NCBI GenBank assembly: GCA_902729315.2
Contig: LR746264.1
Location: 4,365,878 to 4,429,877, forward strand
Reading direction: 5' to 3'
DNA: 64,000 nucleotides
Source: Spirodela intermedia
Taxonomy: Eukaryota > Streptophyta > Magnoliopsida > Alismatales > Araceae
Shown: piece after piece, positions 1 through 11,121 of the stretch
Layout of the letters: every line of letters begins with the position of its first letter
Numbering within the stretch: the stretch's first letter is position 1
The notes under the pieces: generated by a model
The model's input: only the letters and a program-made list of their open reading frames with translations
The model's database searches: none
What the model was told of the DNA's origin: nothing
Program-made: the position numbers and the translations under genes

Positions 1-750
1 CTCCCAATTTTTGGTGCTCTCGTGGGGATGTGATTGTATAACCTCAATTGTGTATATTTCGGATCCATGTCTATCATATCCTCGATGTATCAGCTTTAAG
101 ACAGAGATAGAATGGCGGGGGGTGAGAGAGATCTGTGAGCAAATGAAAAGTAGTGCATATAATGGGAGGTAAGTTTAATTGGCTTCTAACCATAAATGTT
201 GTGGGAACAAGAGGTGATAAGTGGAAAGTGAAGTCATTATGATCTAGTGGACCTAACGCAAAGATACTTTACCGTCCTGACGCAGCCATTGTCACCACAC
301 CACCTGTTACCGTCCTGACACTTCATTTACTCGAAGTATCATTTACTCTAGGGCACTGGTACTGGTAGTAGCTTAGGTCTTCCTTCGGCACCTCGCAATT
401 TACTTAAATAAATTTTATAAGTTAAATACTCTGTTTCAGTGACCAGTCATGGCTGTCGCCAATAAGGTAAATAGATTAGTCTTTTTTACCCTATGAACTC
501 TCATGCTTTATTTACTCTCAAAATATCCACTTTGTTTTTTTGCATGCTGTTTTACAGCCCCATTTGCTATCCCCCCATTGCATTCATAAATTGCGTTTCT
601 TCACAGAAGTCCTACACACAAATAATCAACTGACTCCTGCTCTTTATTTGATATTTTTAAAACTATCCATTACATTATCCAAGATGCCCGAGCATCTACA
701 GTGCGACGAAACCGGAAGTATAGAAACCAATCTCTTTCTTCCCCTTTCAG
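1..750. other. Non-coding sequence before the first identified exon
   Basis: No exon was recognised here. The stretch should be either intron or upstream DNA of the RING-finger gene that follows. The acceptor at its end is a good pyrimidine-rich one (cccctttcag, ending at 750). I searched for the first half of a RING finger (two CxxC-like pairs and a histidine) and found none, so the 5' exon or exons probably lie before the window start. Short direct repeats of taccgtcctgac occur near 270 and 309. Confidence 0.5.
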
Positions 751-1446
751 CGTCACCTGCATCCTGAGGTGGGCGTCATACAGGGACAGGAACCCGACCT
801 GTCCACAATGCAAGCTGCCCTTCGCATTCCTTATCATCCACCGAACTCTGGACGGCTGGTATTCATCCCCTCCCCACAACTCTCCAAATCCGACGGTGGG
901 TTGCAGAAAGTGGCCAAAACCTAAACCCAAACCCAACTACTTCTTTTCCTTGTATGGTCCTGCAGCATTCGAGACTTCATGTTCGAAGAGAGCATCTGCC
1001 TGCTCCTGAGGGCTCAGTGGTTCGTTCCCCTGCCGGTGCCAGCGGAGGGCCAGGAGGTATCAGAGGAAGAGCTCAGCCTCTACCAGTCCGATTACTATGA
1101 CGGATTGGAGGAAGAAGAGGAGGATCTCGAGGAGGATTACTACGTCGCTGCCAGGTCCTCCACTCTGCTCATCGGCAACAGGCGCTGGGGCGACAATGGC
1201 TATGTCAGGGCCGGTCGCAAGGAGGCCCGGCCGGTGAATTGGCGGTGCTCTGGCAGTGCCGATACCCCGCCTGCGGCAGCAAGCAGCGGCTCCTCATCCT
1301 CATCGTCGTCCCATAAGGGCAAGGAGGTGGTAAAGGGGGCAGCGGCGGCAGGGAGGAGAGCAAAAAGGGCCTTGAAGAGGGAAGCGGCTGACAAGGCAGC
1401 TGCCGCCAAGCACCAGCAGCGCTTGGAGAAGCTGGGGCGAGCGTAG
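751..1446 (+). CDS. RING-finger E3 ubiquitin-protein ligase, 3' part (two last exons)
   Basis: Two exons, 751-858 and 966-1446, joined across a 107-bp GT-AG intron (859-965). The frame is kept: the junction reads LDG-C-IRDFMFEES. The first exon encodes CILRWASYRDRNPTCPQCK, the second half of a C3HC4 RING: a CILRW cysteine and the TCPQC pair. Its first base completes a codon that would be the preceding zinc-ligand cysteine (TG|C), which is inferred. The C-terminal part has an acidic stretch, the conserved RIGNRRWGDNGYVRAGR-type block (here LIGNRRWGDNGYVRAGR), a serine run and a basic KRALKREAADKAAA tail. This arrangement matches a plant RING/U-box superfamily typified, as I recall it, by At5g19430. 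The role is presumably E2-dependent ubiquitin transfer; targets are unknown. The N-terminal RING half is missing from the window, so the gene is 5'-partial. Stop TAG is at 1444-1446. Confidence 0.82.
859..965 (+). other. Intron of the RING-finger gene (GT-AG, 107 bp)
   Basis: Donor gtattc at 859 and acceptor tgcag ending at 965. Reading straight through would lose the conserved junction between the RING and the IRDFMFEES segment, and splicing restores it in frame. Confidence 0.75.
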
Positions 1447-1839
1447 AGGGGGGGGGGGGATGGATGGATGGATTTATGTACAGAAGTGTGTCAGGGTGAA
1501 TGATGACGACGGCTCACCATTCTCTTCCTCCCTGGCTCCCCCTCCCTCTTCCTTGGTGGTAATAAGGTTTGTAAATACTGACTAACTGATTGACTGACTG
1601 ACCGGGAGAAGAGGGAAGCAGCAGGCATAGTCTTCGTTACCCTGCTGCGTTACGATTCTCTTTCTTCATGTTCTTCTTTGCTATCTTGCCATGCGGACTC
1701 TGGTTTGCTATGTTGGTAGGCTGTTATCTCTGTGAATATATTCATGGGCCAGGCGTCAGCTTATTTCCTCGGGCGCCTGACGTTGCTATGTTTGTGCTCT
1801 TTGATTTTGCAGCCATCGGAAGCTATGTTAAAACTCTCT

Positions 1840-1891
<52 letters not shown>

Positions 1892-2230
1892 TCTTCAGGG
1901 CATTGAAGGTTGGAAGCTCGTATGACCATCCATCGTTGGAAAATTATGCCGTTCATTTAAATATTTTTACCAAGTTATTTCCTTTTACTTCGTTTCCAAA
2001 CGTACTTGAATTTTTGGACTGCCTTCCAATCAAGGTAGCTTTCATAGATGGGTCGAATTAATTGAAGATTAAAGTACGCTCTTGGCCCGCGGATCAGAAG
2101 TTACCGGATGGTAATGAAGGGTGGGTCTGACCTGCCTAGCCCTTCAGGAAATTGCTCCTCTCGGGGTTGGATCGATTCGAAACCCTTAGGACCTCCGGAG
2201 GGGACTGTTTCGTGGAAATTGCTCGGTTTT
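1447..2230. other. 3' flank of the RING gene and intergenic DNA
   Basis: Starts with a G-run and GGAT repeats just after the stop codon. It contains a near-perfect (GA)n tract at about 1842-1891. No gene was recognised and no strong AATAAA poly(A) signal was seen; aataag at 1561 is a weak candidate. Confidence 0.5.
1842..1891 (+). repeat. (GA)n microsatellite
   Basis: About 50 bp of GA dinucleotides with two interruptions (gcgaga). It reads as purine on the strand of the upstream RING gene, some 400 bp past its stop codon. Confidence 0.95.
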
Positions 2231-3190
2231 TCATGGAAGAAAAGGTCTTCGGATATCTGCTGTGAAGAAAACTGATGTCGGGCTCAGGATCGTGAGACAG
2301 GGCGAAGAAGACCAATCAACCATTCCAAAAGGGGAGACGTCAGAGAGAGAGAGAAAATTGAAGCGTAGATTACGGCATAGATGGAGAAATCTGAGTGCAA
2401 GAAAAACAGCGTGGTGTAGTGTTAGTGGAGATTTGCGTCCGAACATCCGGTCATGGCCTTCTAGTGGATTCCCCGCCTGCTGACGGCCCCTTAGACTTTC
2501 CCTGCGGCGGGAGAGGCGGTGCCGTTTCCTTACCCCAGTTCCGGACACCGCCACCGCCGCCGCCGCCTCCGGCACCAGAGCCAGCACCGTCGCCGGACCC
2601 GATGCCACTGGTTCCTCCGCCTTGCAGCCCCGCCGTGGGGGGTTCCTCGCCGACGAACTCAAACGTAAGCGGCAGAGACTGAGAGCCCTGACGACGATGC
2701 CGAGACATGCCGGGCGAGAACTATCGCCGCCGTCGACGGGGAGGGTACCCGTCATTGGAGTCCTTTAATAGAGCTCGAGCTCGGTGGGAGATTTCTCCTT
2801 CCCCTCAGAAAGAAAGGTGCATTTTGGGGAGAGAGGGGAAGGCACCGCTTTTGGATCTCGCCGCCCGCATATGCTGCCATGTGGTGGCAGATGGGCGCCC
2901 CCACTCTGGTCTGCGCCCAAATAATGCTCCTCGTCGGCTTCTCCTCCTCCCTGTTTTATATCTTATCGGCGGCGCCGCCGCCTGCACTGGAGGCACATTT
3001 TTCTCGTGGGATGGTCGGTGGTGGATCTCCGCCGTGATCTGCGCTTACAACACGAGATTCTGGGCCTGACTCCCCATCGTGGGACCGTCTCAGAATTCAG
3101 TGACAGTTCGCTCAACAGCGTGTCTCTAAATTTTCTTCTTTTTAATATATCCAATGATCAAAGACTAGCGTTTTCTAATGCACGCTGATC
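2231..3190. other. GC-rich island with overlapping open frames, no recognised gene
   Basis: GC content rises sharply between about 2440 and 3010, and several frames stay open on both strands. One plus frame (2395-2682) encodes a proline run. Another, open from about 2484 to 2770, encodes a basic stretch (ADELKRKRQRLRAL) but has no early ATG. A minus frame (2755-2231) is alanine and arginine rich. None resembles a family I know. CCG triplet repeats near 2549-2570 explain part of the openness. It may be a degraded gene or simply CpG-rich DNA. Confidence 0.35.
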
Positions 3191-3653
3191 ATAGTAAAGT
3201 GAGAGTGATGCGGTCCTAGAGATTTAAACGATGGCTAAAAATGGTCAGGGACAAACTGTGATCCTCTACTCGTATTATGAGCATTTATTGATTGTTAGCA
3301 TGATTATAATAATACTGATATCGATGATGATTCAACAGGAACAAATCGTGATGTTATTGCATGTTTCATGGCATATGGATACATGGCATGGTTAGACGAC
3401 CTCATTGAATGATAAACACAGACATGGCATGGTTAGTCAGTTCGTTTGAGAAAGATAGTTGCTCCCTTGTTCATGGAAAATAAGAGGATTTTGTGCACTA
3501 CACTGTTAGGTGTTTGAAGTGGAGCTTTGAAACCCCATGTGAGTGGGTAGGATTGCATATTTGATTGACGTAGGGAGTTTGAAGACATGCGATGGGAAGT
3601 TTATTTAGATATACGTATATGATATATACATGTCTAGAGAGAGAAAGAGAGAA

Positions 3654-3686
<33 letters not shown>

Positions 3687-5440
3687 ATGAAGCAGGCAAG
3701 ACCCTTGATTTAACTTGCCCCTACTTTCAGTACTAAACGATTTCAAAGTGTGATGGAACCTCTTGAAATTCTATCCAAATAGGGAAGGAAGGAGAGAGGG
3801 GAAAAGAGCGAGAGAGATAGAGAGGGAGGGAGCTGCTATCAGTTTATCTCTATTACATGGCATTATATTTATAAAAGGAATGATGAACCTTAAATAATGA
3901 AACATCTTTGGCTAGTATTATATCTTGCCCGACGCGAGTCAATATGGGCTGACAGAGATGGGCCAAACTCTCACGAGTAAGCTGCCGTCAATTGAGGTTG
4001 GGCGAGAAAGCCCGCTTTAGCACATGCGCTTCACTCACAACTAAAAGAAACTTTGCCTATAACTTGAGAAACATTTCCCATTGGAGCGAAGGGAGAGGCT
4101 GGGTTTCTCGAAAGGATGTGCTGCCTTTGAAGGACAGCGATAGCTCTTAATTTCGTTTTCCACTATCAATAGTAATTTGGTCGTGAAGAACGACTTTTGA
4201 TCCTCAGTTTTTGGTCGCTAAGGAGGATAGATATTTACTAGTCCTCTGAAATGGTTAATTTTAGAAATGACGCCTTCAAAGTACCAACCCGACAGAGCAT
4301 GTGAATCGGCAATGTTCCATGTTTGGTCAGAGGCCAAATCTAAGTTAGATCCCTGGACGCCGAGTAGAGTACTTCACTGATAGTCTGCATAGTTTTAGCG
4401 TCATGGGCTCTTAGATACTGTGTATTTTGGTAGCAATATCCTACATCTTCCAAACACTAAAAAAATTAAACTTTGGCCTAGTTACGAGACATTAACGACA
4501 CTTCATGCGCGTGATTATCACTGACTAGCAGCTGTGAATCATATGCTTAAGCTGATTTCCTCCAACCGTGGCGGCTCTATGTGTTCGGAAGCCCCGCTTA
4601 GCGCATAGATGTTACAGCGCTTTTCTTCGAGTTCATATGGGGGAAATCCGCCCACTAAGCAAAATGGATTCGGGTTATGTGGGTGGTCTTTTAGATTATT
4701 GATCGTTCAGTCAACGATGGAATACTTGTACATCTGGGTTTCCTATTAAACCACAAATATTTACCGAGTAGCTCTATGGAAAGCAATCCAACGCTAGAGC
4801 AAGCGTAGTAGGTGACGGGATCAGGCTTAATGAGTCAGAGATTTGCTCCGAAAGCAAGCGGCCGGCGTCCCATTGACGCTATGTGATCGGAATCTTTCTT
4901 TAAAAAACGGTGAAGTCTCTCAAACGGCGTAGTGGCCTCCCGCACGAGATAGATTTGTGAACGAGGCGGTGGGGCAGGTGAGAGATGCCGGATGAGTTGC
5001 AGCCTTTGGACAACAGGGAGAATGAAAAGATGCTAGAGTTCACCGTCTCTTCCATCAGCTCGATTCTACTGAATGAACTCTGCTGTGTGCTCCGATCTCT
5101 CAATGGCCAAGAAAGGTGAGCTAAGGGTATCGTGGCTGTTGAGAGAATCGAGGCTGTGGAGTTCACCAACTCTCTGCATGGCATCTGCTGCTCTTGTTCC
5201 AGCTAGAGGACGCCAGAGAGGTGAGAGAGGAAGTGCCACGAAGGAAGAGACGAGGAGGCGTGGGAACGTAGACAGGGGGGGTGCAAGCAAAATAAAGGAG
5301 TGCAGAGGCAAGAGACGTGGGAAACGAGGAAGAAAACGGAGGCAAAGGATGGTGAAAGGAAGAGGAGGGAGAAAGTAATATAAAATGAAGAGTGAGAAAT
5401 TTTGGAGAGCGAGCGAGAGAGAGAGAGAGAGATCAAAGAT
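3191..5440. other. Intergenic stretch with GA microsatellites
   Basis: No gene recognised. A GA/GAAA tract lies at about 3634-3686 and a shorter (GA)n at about 5407-5432. Between 4900 and 5400 several short overlapping frames are open, including a 44-codon one starting at 4985 (MPDELQPLDNRENEKMLEF), but none has a recognisable domain. Confidence 0.5.
3634..3686 (+). repeat. (GA)n/(GAAA) compound microsatellite
   Basis: Runs of gagagaaa followed by pure GA dinucleotides, visible directly in the sequence. Confidence 0.93.
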
Positions 5441-8240
5441 TAGATATGCCTTTGATATGCGAGTGAGAAACTTTCTTTCTTCCCTAAAACGAAAAGAGTT
5501 AGAAAATGATTAGTGTGTAACATATAGAGGATATGATATGCCTTAAAAGGCGAAAAAGCAAACATTTTATAGTTTTAAAATTCATTTGTATCGGTGTTTT
5601 TTTTGCGTACTATTTTAAAATGAATGTGTACGTTTCAGGGCTGAAAACATGGAAACTGATAAAGAAACTAATCAAATATAAATAAAGGGAAGTCTATTCG
5701 TAAGCCAAAACTTTATTGGTTGGCTTGAAACTTTCATCTTGGTGGTTTTGTATGCCCTTGTTTGTGGGTATTTAGAGATAATACATTGTGAGGAGAAACC
5801 TCAAAGTTTTCTCTTTTTAAATGCCTCAATCATTAGTCTTCTCATACTAGAAGCAAGATTTTCATATTGGTTCGGTTCCTCACCTCTTATTTTTTAATTA
5901 GGCCACGGCCAACAAGCTTACCACTTTCCCTCAAGAAATTCATTGCACGTAATTATACCATTATATTCTTAGATTTACTAAGTAAAATTTTTAGCACTCT
6001 AACACTAGCTCCTTGATGAAAAATTCACAGCTTTGGACATGATCCATGTTTCCTTTGCACTCATAATGAAATTCTTCTTCTATCATGATTGTTTATAGTG
6101 AACAAAATTGTGAATCTTGTAGAGTTTACAATAGATAGCCCTATAAAGTGTAAGGCATGAGCTATTGAAAGTCAAAAGCACTGTTTTGTTACATCCACTA
6201 CACATAGTTATAACTTTTATATAAGTGCATATTCTGTCCTTTCAAAGTGAAAATTATTCAATATTTTCTTTCCAATAATCATTCTAATATATGCTTGCAA
6301 ATGTTCAGCTACCACTTCATACTATTATATCATAACCACATTCTCTTTAGTTTACTATGTAGTAAATTTTGCTACAGAAATTCAACTCAAGTTGACACTC
6401 ACTAAGTTACTCCTTTATCTAAAAAGACAGTTCAAAATACAATCTAATATTTAAAATAGATAAGATCATCCTTTTTTCCCCTCCAACTCTTTTCCCAATG
6501 TTATAATTGTTGATATTTTGATAGTGGCTCATGTAAAATGCAATTGTTATTCAAAACTTTAAATTATGAATATAGTTCTTCAAGCATACTATTTGCATAA
6601 AGTCATGAAATATAGACAGACTTTGATTACCACGAATAATTTGGAAATACACATTACTTCAATGAGCATGATTTTGAAATAGGTTACATATATGATTTAT
6701 TTCATTAATAGAATCATTGATTATAATCTTAAAAACAAACTCTTTCAAAAGTTGTGTAATAGATTTTTCTTCAAAAAAGGAACAAAAATAAAGAAGGACA
6801 ACTTTTAATCTTGAACCTTGAATTTTATAAGGCCAAGGTAATTTTAAAGAAAAAAATTATGATTGATTAAAATTTTATTTATAATTAAATATACTATGAC
6901 ATTAAAATTATTATTTTGAAAGAATTTTATTTTATTTTTAACTATAAAAATTATTATTCTGACTCTTCATACCATTCAAAAGTTATAACAAAATTGATAT
7001 AATAGTTTTAACATTTTACCAAGAAAATTGCTTAATTTAATTCAACTAAAAAGGAATGTCCATGAGACTACTTTCACAAATTTTAGAAATTAAGAAAATT
7101 TGATCTCAATGATAACATTCATTTCAAGTAATTTAAATTTTATCTAATTTTTAAAATTTATGACTTAATTACTAATAGGGCTTTAGCAAAAACTTAGAGA
7201 TATTGTATATGACGAAGTGGAAAGCACAAGATAGCATTACATGAGGTTTGCCATAAAACAAGGATAAATGGCACTAGGTTCATATTATAAATCGAAGCAT
7301 GGTATATGATTTGTGATATCAAGAATATCTGAAGACTAATACTTTGGACCATCTACATTATTTCCATTAGCCTTCATAAAATTAGGAATTCCTGGAAAAA
7401 ATAAGAACCATATATGTTATTTCCATTAACCTTCATAAAAGTAACGAATTGATGTCAAAAAACTAGGCACATCTCACATCAGCCTTGCTTAGGGAGAAAA
7501 TAATTAAGATATCCAAAATTGTGAATAAAACTGGAGAAGAACTATATTAAGTGGATTTGGCTTATTTAAAATGGAAAAATTGTTTATACTGGACTATTTG
7601 GAAGATTATTCATGAGACAATAATGTATGTCTCTACATTTCATTCACCTTGGCAAGAGGATGAGAAGATGAAATTATTTAAAGGAAACAGTGGACTAAAA
7701 TCCAGCTCCTGGTGTCAAAAAAACACACATGGAGACAGAAAATTATTATACATCTCACGCTTAATTCTTTCTAATATGAAACCAATAAAAAGTACAGCTC
7801 ATAATTTACAGAACCGTTTTGTTAAACAAAAGAACCGCATTGTTAATTTTGCAACTTGGTCGCTTAAAACGATTATAATTTACAGCTCACTTTGTTCACA
7901 TAGATTCAAGTGTAGTCAGACCTCCCGTAGATGCCCTCTATAGTGTCCGCTAGTCTTAACTCCTCACAGGTCTCCATACTAGTATTCTTACACTTGAAGG
8001 GTAGTTAATTTATAACTGCAGAGTTGACACCTTGACCCAGCGCCCTGACACTGAACTTAACGAACTTTTCTAATTAAGGTTGCTTGGTCTTTTCAAAATG
8101 ATATAATCAAATTTAGAGAACCCCACCTGATTCAACAAACTGATTGCAGATAAAATCCTAAGGATAATATTCCTCGCTGTTAATTAGCCCGGACCTAAGA
8201 TAAAGAGGAAAAAGAGCTAAATAATAACCATTAGAAAAGT
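5441..8240. other. AT-rich intergenic DNA
   Basis: Strongly AT-rich, especially 5500-7550, with no credible coding region. The longest open frame (7551-7943) has AT-driven composition and no known domain. It contains a short tandem duplication at 7348-7450, listed separately. It may hold decayed transposon sequence, but no terminal repeats were identified. Confidence 0.5.
7348..7450 (+). repeat. Two-copy direct repeat of about 43 bp
   Basis: Copies at 7348-7390 and 7408-7450 share the core ttatttccatta followed by ccttcataaaa, with about 80-85% identity by eye and a 60-bp offset. Confidence 0.7.
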
Positions 8241-8700
8241 TCATGGGACTAAAAGTCGGAAGGAAATAAGTAGAATGCCTTCTTTATTAAGGACGAATTA
8301 TTCCGGGACATACAAAATTCCGGCCTTCCAAGTTTCCCCTTTCGCTCATCTTGTGGCTCAATTGTGTGGCTCGTCCTGAGGGAACTTGGAGAACAAGATT
8401 GTCTGAGGATAATGATAGATAGGAACGGAGGAGCGGGACAGTGGACGCACTGGGCATGTTCGTCGTCTTCTTCGTTAGACACGGAGAAGCCGGACCCTCT
8501 TCCCCTCGACTTTGCCGCGGAGCTTTCCTGTTGCAGGCGTCGATCTCACCGTTATCTCTGGCCGCCGTTTCACATGACGGAAGGGAACATGGCCGCTCAA
8601 CGACGGTCGACCAGCCGCAGTGCCCACCTCTCATCAGTGCCCCCTCCTTGTGATGATTTTTAAATTGTATAATCGCAGGGGAATATATCGAAAGCTCAAC
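8241..8700. other. Moderately GC-rich segment without recognised gene
   Basis: Several frames are open on both strands between 8290 and 8660. None resembles a known protein, and the ATGs have no supporting context. Confidence 0.4.
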
Positions 8701-8754
8701 TCTGTTTGGATGATCCCGTGTGTTCTCATCCTCAGCCTGTTTCTCTTTCTGTCT

Positions 8755-8913
8755 CCCTCTCTCTCTCTCTCTCTCTCTCGTCGAAGAGGGAAGAGGCGGG
8801 CACCCGAAGACTCGAAAGCTTAGAAAAGCTCAGGAAGAAGGCAAGAGAAGTTAATGGCTGTGGAGACAGGAGGATAAAAAGAATTGGATGTGTCCGTGTG
8901 CGTGTGAGAGACC

Positions 8914-8946
<33 letters not shown>

Positions 8947-9094
8947 GGAGGGAGGAGAGAGAGAGATAGAGAGAGGGAGGAGAGAGAGAGATAGAGAGAG
9001 GGAGGAGAGAGAGAGATAGAGAGAGGGAGGGAGGAGAGAGATAGAGAGGGAGGAGAGAGAGAGAGGGAGAGAGGAGAGAGAGAGAGAGAGAGGG

Positions 9095-9134
<40 letters not shown>

Positions 9135-9190
9135 GGGGAAGAGAGAGAGAGAGAGAGAGAGGGAGGGGGGGAAGAGAGAGAAAGAATGAG
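8755..9190 (+). repeat. CT microsatellite followed by long GA/GGGA-rich block
   Basis: A (CT)n tract at about 8755-8779 is followed, after about 130 bp of unique DNA, by a purine-rich block from about 8911 to 9187. Within the block a 25-bp unit containing gatagagagaggga repeats at least three times (gata at 8965, 8990 and 9015). Near 9120-9180 a second unit ending in gggaggggggga repeats twice. The open frames across it are low-complexity artefacts. Confidence 0.9.
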
Positions 9191-9596
9191 AGACGGTGAT
9201 ACCGACGAGGTGGATCAGAGGAGAGTCAAACCTTTCCTCTCTCCTCTGGCGTAGAGGGACACGAGGAGGGTGGTGGGATCGCAAGCCCGACATCACATCT
9301 TCCGCGGGACCTCGCCTGGCGAAGTGGGATCCAGTCTGGTCTGCAGCCGGAATCCTCGCTCGCCCTCGCCCACTCGGAGTTGAACACCCGGAAGAGAGTC
9401 TATCCGAATATTCTTTTTGCTATGTTCTTTAAAAAAATATCAGAATTATTACTGCAGTTCATATGAAGCTATCAAATATTTTCCTCGCCTATGCTCATTC
9501 TAAAAGCAGTAAAGATTATTACTTAGGGTTCATTTCTTAATCTTCACGTCGGTTTTTCTCAGATATTCTACCAAAAACGCTATTGTTTTACTTATA
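9191..9596. other. Intergenic DNA upstream of the aspartyl protease
   Basis: GC-rich up to about 9400 and AT-rich after. A short open frame at 9196-9432 has no recognisable similarity. Confidence 0.4.
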
Positions 9597-9683
9597 AATG
9601 AAGTGAGAGAAAGACCTAGGTCATGGTCAAAGTTTGCAACCATTGATGGCTGTCAAATAATAATCAATGAAGTGAGAGAAAGA
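9597..9683 (+). promoter_or_regulatory. Duplicated 18-bp element with W-box core in protease promoter
   Basis: The 18-mer aatgaagtgagagaaaga occurs identically at 9597-9614 and 9666-9683, about 50 to 140 bp upstream of the TATA box. Between the copies is GGTCAA at 9625-9630, which is TTGACC on the other strand, the W-box core bound by WRKY factors. A regulatory function is inferred, not shown. Confidence 0.4.
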
Positions 9684-9728
9684 TTTGTTTATTTACCCCT
9701 GTCTATCTCCCTCTCTCTTTCTCTGCAC

Positions 9729-9736
9729 TATATATA
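9729..9736 (+). promoter_or_regulatory. TATA box of the aspartyl protease gene
   Basis: TATATATA lies 81-88 bp before the chosen ATG at 9817, which would put transcription start near 9765 and leave a short CT-containing leader. Flanking DNA is CT-rich (ctctctctttctctg just before it), as often seen at plant core promoters. Confidence 0.6.
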
Positions 9737-9816
9737 CCTATACGTCCTCCCACGACCATCTTGTGCGAGTGTACTCGACTCTCTGGTTCCTCCTTCGTCA
9801 CCCCTACCCCGTGAAC

Positions 9817-11121
9817 ATGGCCGCCATTACCCCATCCTCCCTCCTCCTCCATGCGGGGCTCCTCTCCCTCCTCCTCGCTGCCGCCACCGCCACCATCGGC
9901 GAGGGCTCCACCCTCCGCATAACGCACGCCTACGGGCCTTCCTCCCCTTTCCGCCCCCAGAAACTCTCATGGGCCGATACCCTCCTCGATATCTCCTCCA
10001 ACGACGCCTCTCGCCTGCAATACCTCTCCAGCCTCGCCGTCTCCACCCGAAAGGCCGTCGCCCCCGTCGCCTCCGGCCGGCAGATCCTCCAAAGCTCCAA
10101 CTACATCGTCCGCGCCGGCCTTGGAAATCCTCCGCAGGCGATGCTTATGGCGCTGGACACCAGCAACGACGCCGCATGGCTTCCCTGCCCCGCCTGCGCC
10201 GGCTGCTCCTCCTCCTCCATCATCTTCAACTCGGGCAAGTCCTCCTCCTTCTCTCCGATCCTCTGCGGCGACGTTCGCTGCCAGCAGGTGCCCAACCCCA
10301 CCTGCCAGGGAACGAGGTGCTTCTTCAACATGACCTACGGGGCGTCCTCGTTCCAGGCCGCGCTCTCGCGAGATACCCTCCACATAGCCGGCGACGACTT
10401 CCCCGGCTACGCCTTCGGGTGCCTCAAGAGAGTGAGAGGCAGCTCCTTGCCGCCACAGGGGCTGCTGGGCCTTGGCCGCGGCCCTTTGTCTCTGCTCTCG
10501 CAGACCCATGAAACCTACCGCTCCACCTTCTCCTACTGCCTCCCGGGGCTCCGCTCCGGCAACTTCTCCGGCTCCCTCCGCCTCGGCCCGGCGGCGCAGC
10601 CAGTGAACATCAAGACGACGCCGCTGCTCTCCAATCCGCGACGCCCCACCTTGTACTACGTCAACATGACTGGAATCCGGGTGGGCCGCCGCCTGGCGGC
10701 CATCCCGCCGGCGGCGCTGGCGTTCGACCCGGCCACCGGAGCCGGCACCGTCTTCGACTCCGGCACCATGTTCACGCGTCTGGTGGCGCCGGCGTACGCG
10801 GCGGTGAGGGACGAGTTCCGGCGGCGGGTGGCGGCGAAGAACGTGAGCTCGCTCGGAGGATTCGACACCTGCTACGAGGGCCCCATCACGGCGCCGACCA
10901 TCACCTTCCTCTTCACAGGGATGAACGTGACGCTGCCGCAGGAAAACGCGCTCATCCACAGCACCGCTGGGAACACAGTGTGCCTGGCCATGGCGGCGGC
11001 GCCCGATAATGTCAACTCCGTGCTGAATGTGATCGCCAACATGCAGCAGCAGAACCATCGCATCCTCTTCGACGTGCCAAACCGCCGCCTTGGCGTCGCC
11101 CGTGAGCTCTGCACCGTCTAG
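9817..11121 (+). CDS. AED3: Secreted aspartyl protease, nepenthesin type (AED3-like)
   Basis: Intronless frame of 434 aa, a usual length for family A1B. It opens with a hydrophobic signal peptide (about residues 7-26), then a propeptide. The two catalytic aspartates are D114, in ALDTSNDAAWLPC, and D314, in VFDSGTMF. The flap tyrosine is Y174 in NMTYG. The DTS instead of DTG at the first site is, as I recall, characteristic of the AED3 (At1g09750) subgroup. The cysteine-rich insert after D114 (CPACAGC, C150, C155, C163, C168) matches the nepenthesin-specific insertion. Several N-glycosylation sequons are present (N171, N249, N283, N342, N370). The ATG at 9817 was chosen because it sits in a strong context (gaacATGGCC), is followed at once by the signal peptide and lies after the TATA box; the in-frame ATG at 9685 precedes the TATA box. 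Very high GC3. In Arabidopsis AED3 is an apoplastic, salicylate-linked protein; that role is inferred here. Confidence 0.93.
   Translation: MAAITPSSLLLHAGLLSLLLAAATATIGEGSTLRITHAYGPSSPFRPQKLSWADTLLDISSNDASRLQYLSSLAVSTRKAVAPVASGRQILQSSNYIVRAGLGNPPQAMLMALDTSNDAAWLPCPACAGCSSSSIIFNSGKSSSFSPILCGDVRCQQVPNPTCQGTRCFFNMTYGASSFQAALSRDTLHIAGDDFPGYAFGCLKRVRGSSLPPQGLLGLGRGPLSLLSQTHETYRSTFSYCLPGLRSGNFSGSLRLGPAAQPVNIKTTPLLSNPRRPTLYYVNMTGIRVGRRLAAIPPAALAFDPATGAGTVFDSGTMFTRLVAPAYAAVRDEFRRRVAAKNVSSLGGFDTCYEGPITAPTITFLFTGMNVTLPQENALIHSTAGNTVCLAMAAAPDNVNSVLNVIANMQQQNHRILFDVPNRRLGVARELCTV

Noticed and set aside
2231-2755. 174-codon minus-strand open frame as a gene
   Set aside because: No recognisable domain, and competing open frames on the other strand; kept only as a GC-rich island.
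7551-7943. 130-codon open frame in AT-rich DNA
   Set aside because: Lys/Ser/Ile-rich chance composition, no domain and no supporting context.
8820-9296. 158-codon minus-strand open frame
   Set aside because: It is a GA repeat read as Ser/Leu/Pro, with no domain.
9685-9816. In-frame upstream ATG extending the aspartyl protease by 44 residues
   Set aside because: It lies upstream of the TATA box at 9729, and the added residues have no family counterpart. The ATG at 9817 has a strong context and starts a standard signal peptide.
9603-11058. Long open frames in other phases over the protease (302 aa plus, 363 aa minus)
   Set aside because: They are shadows caused by high GC; their Arg/Pro/His-rich translations match nothing.
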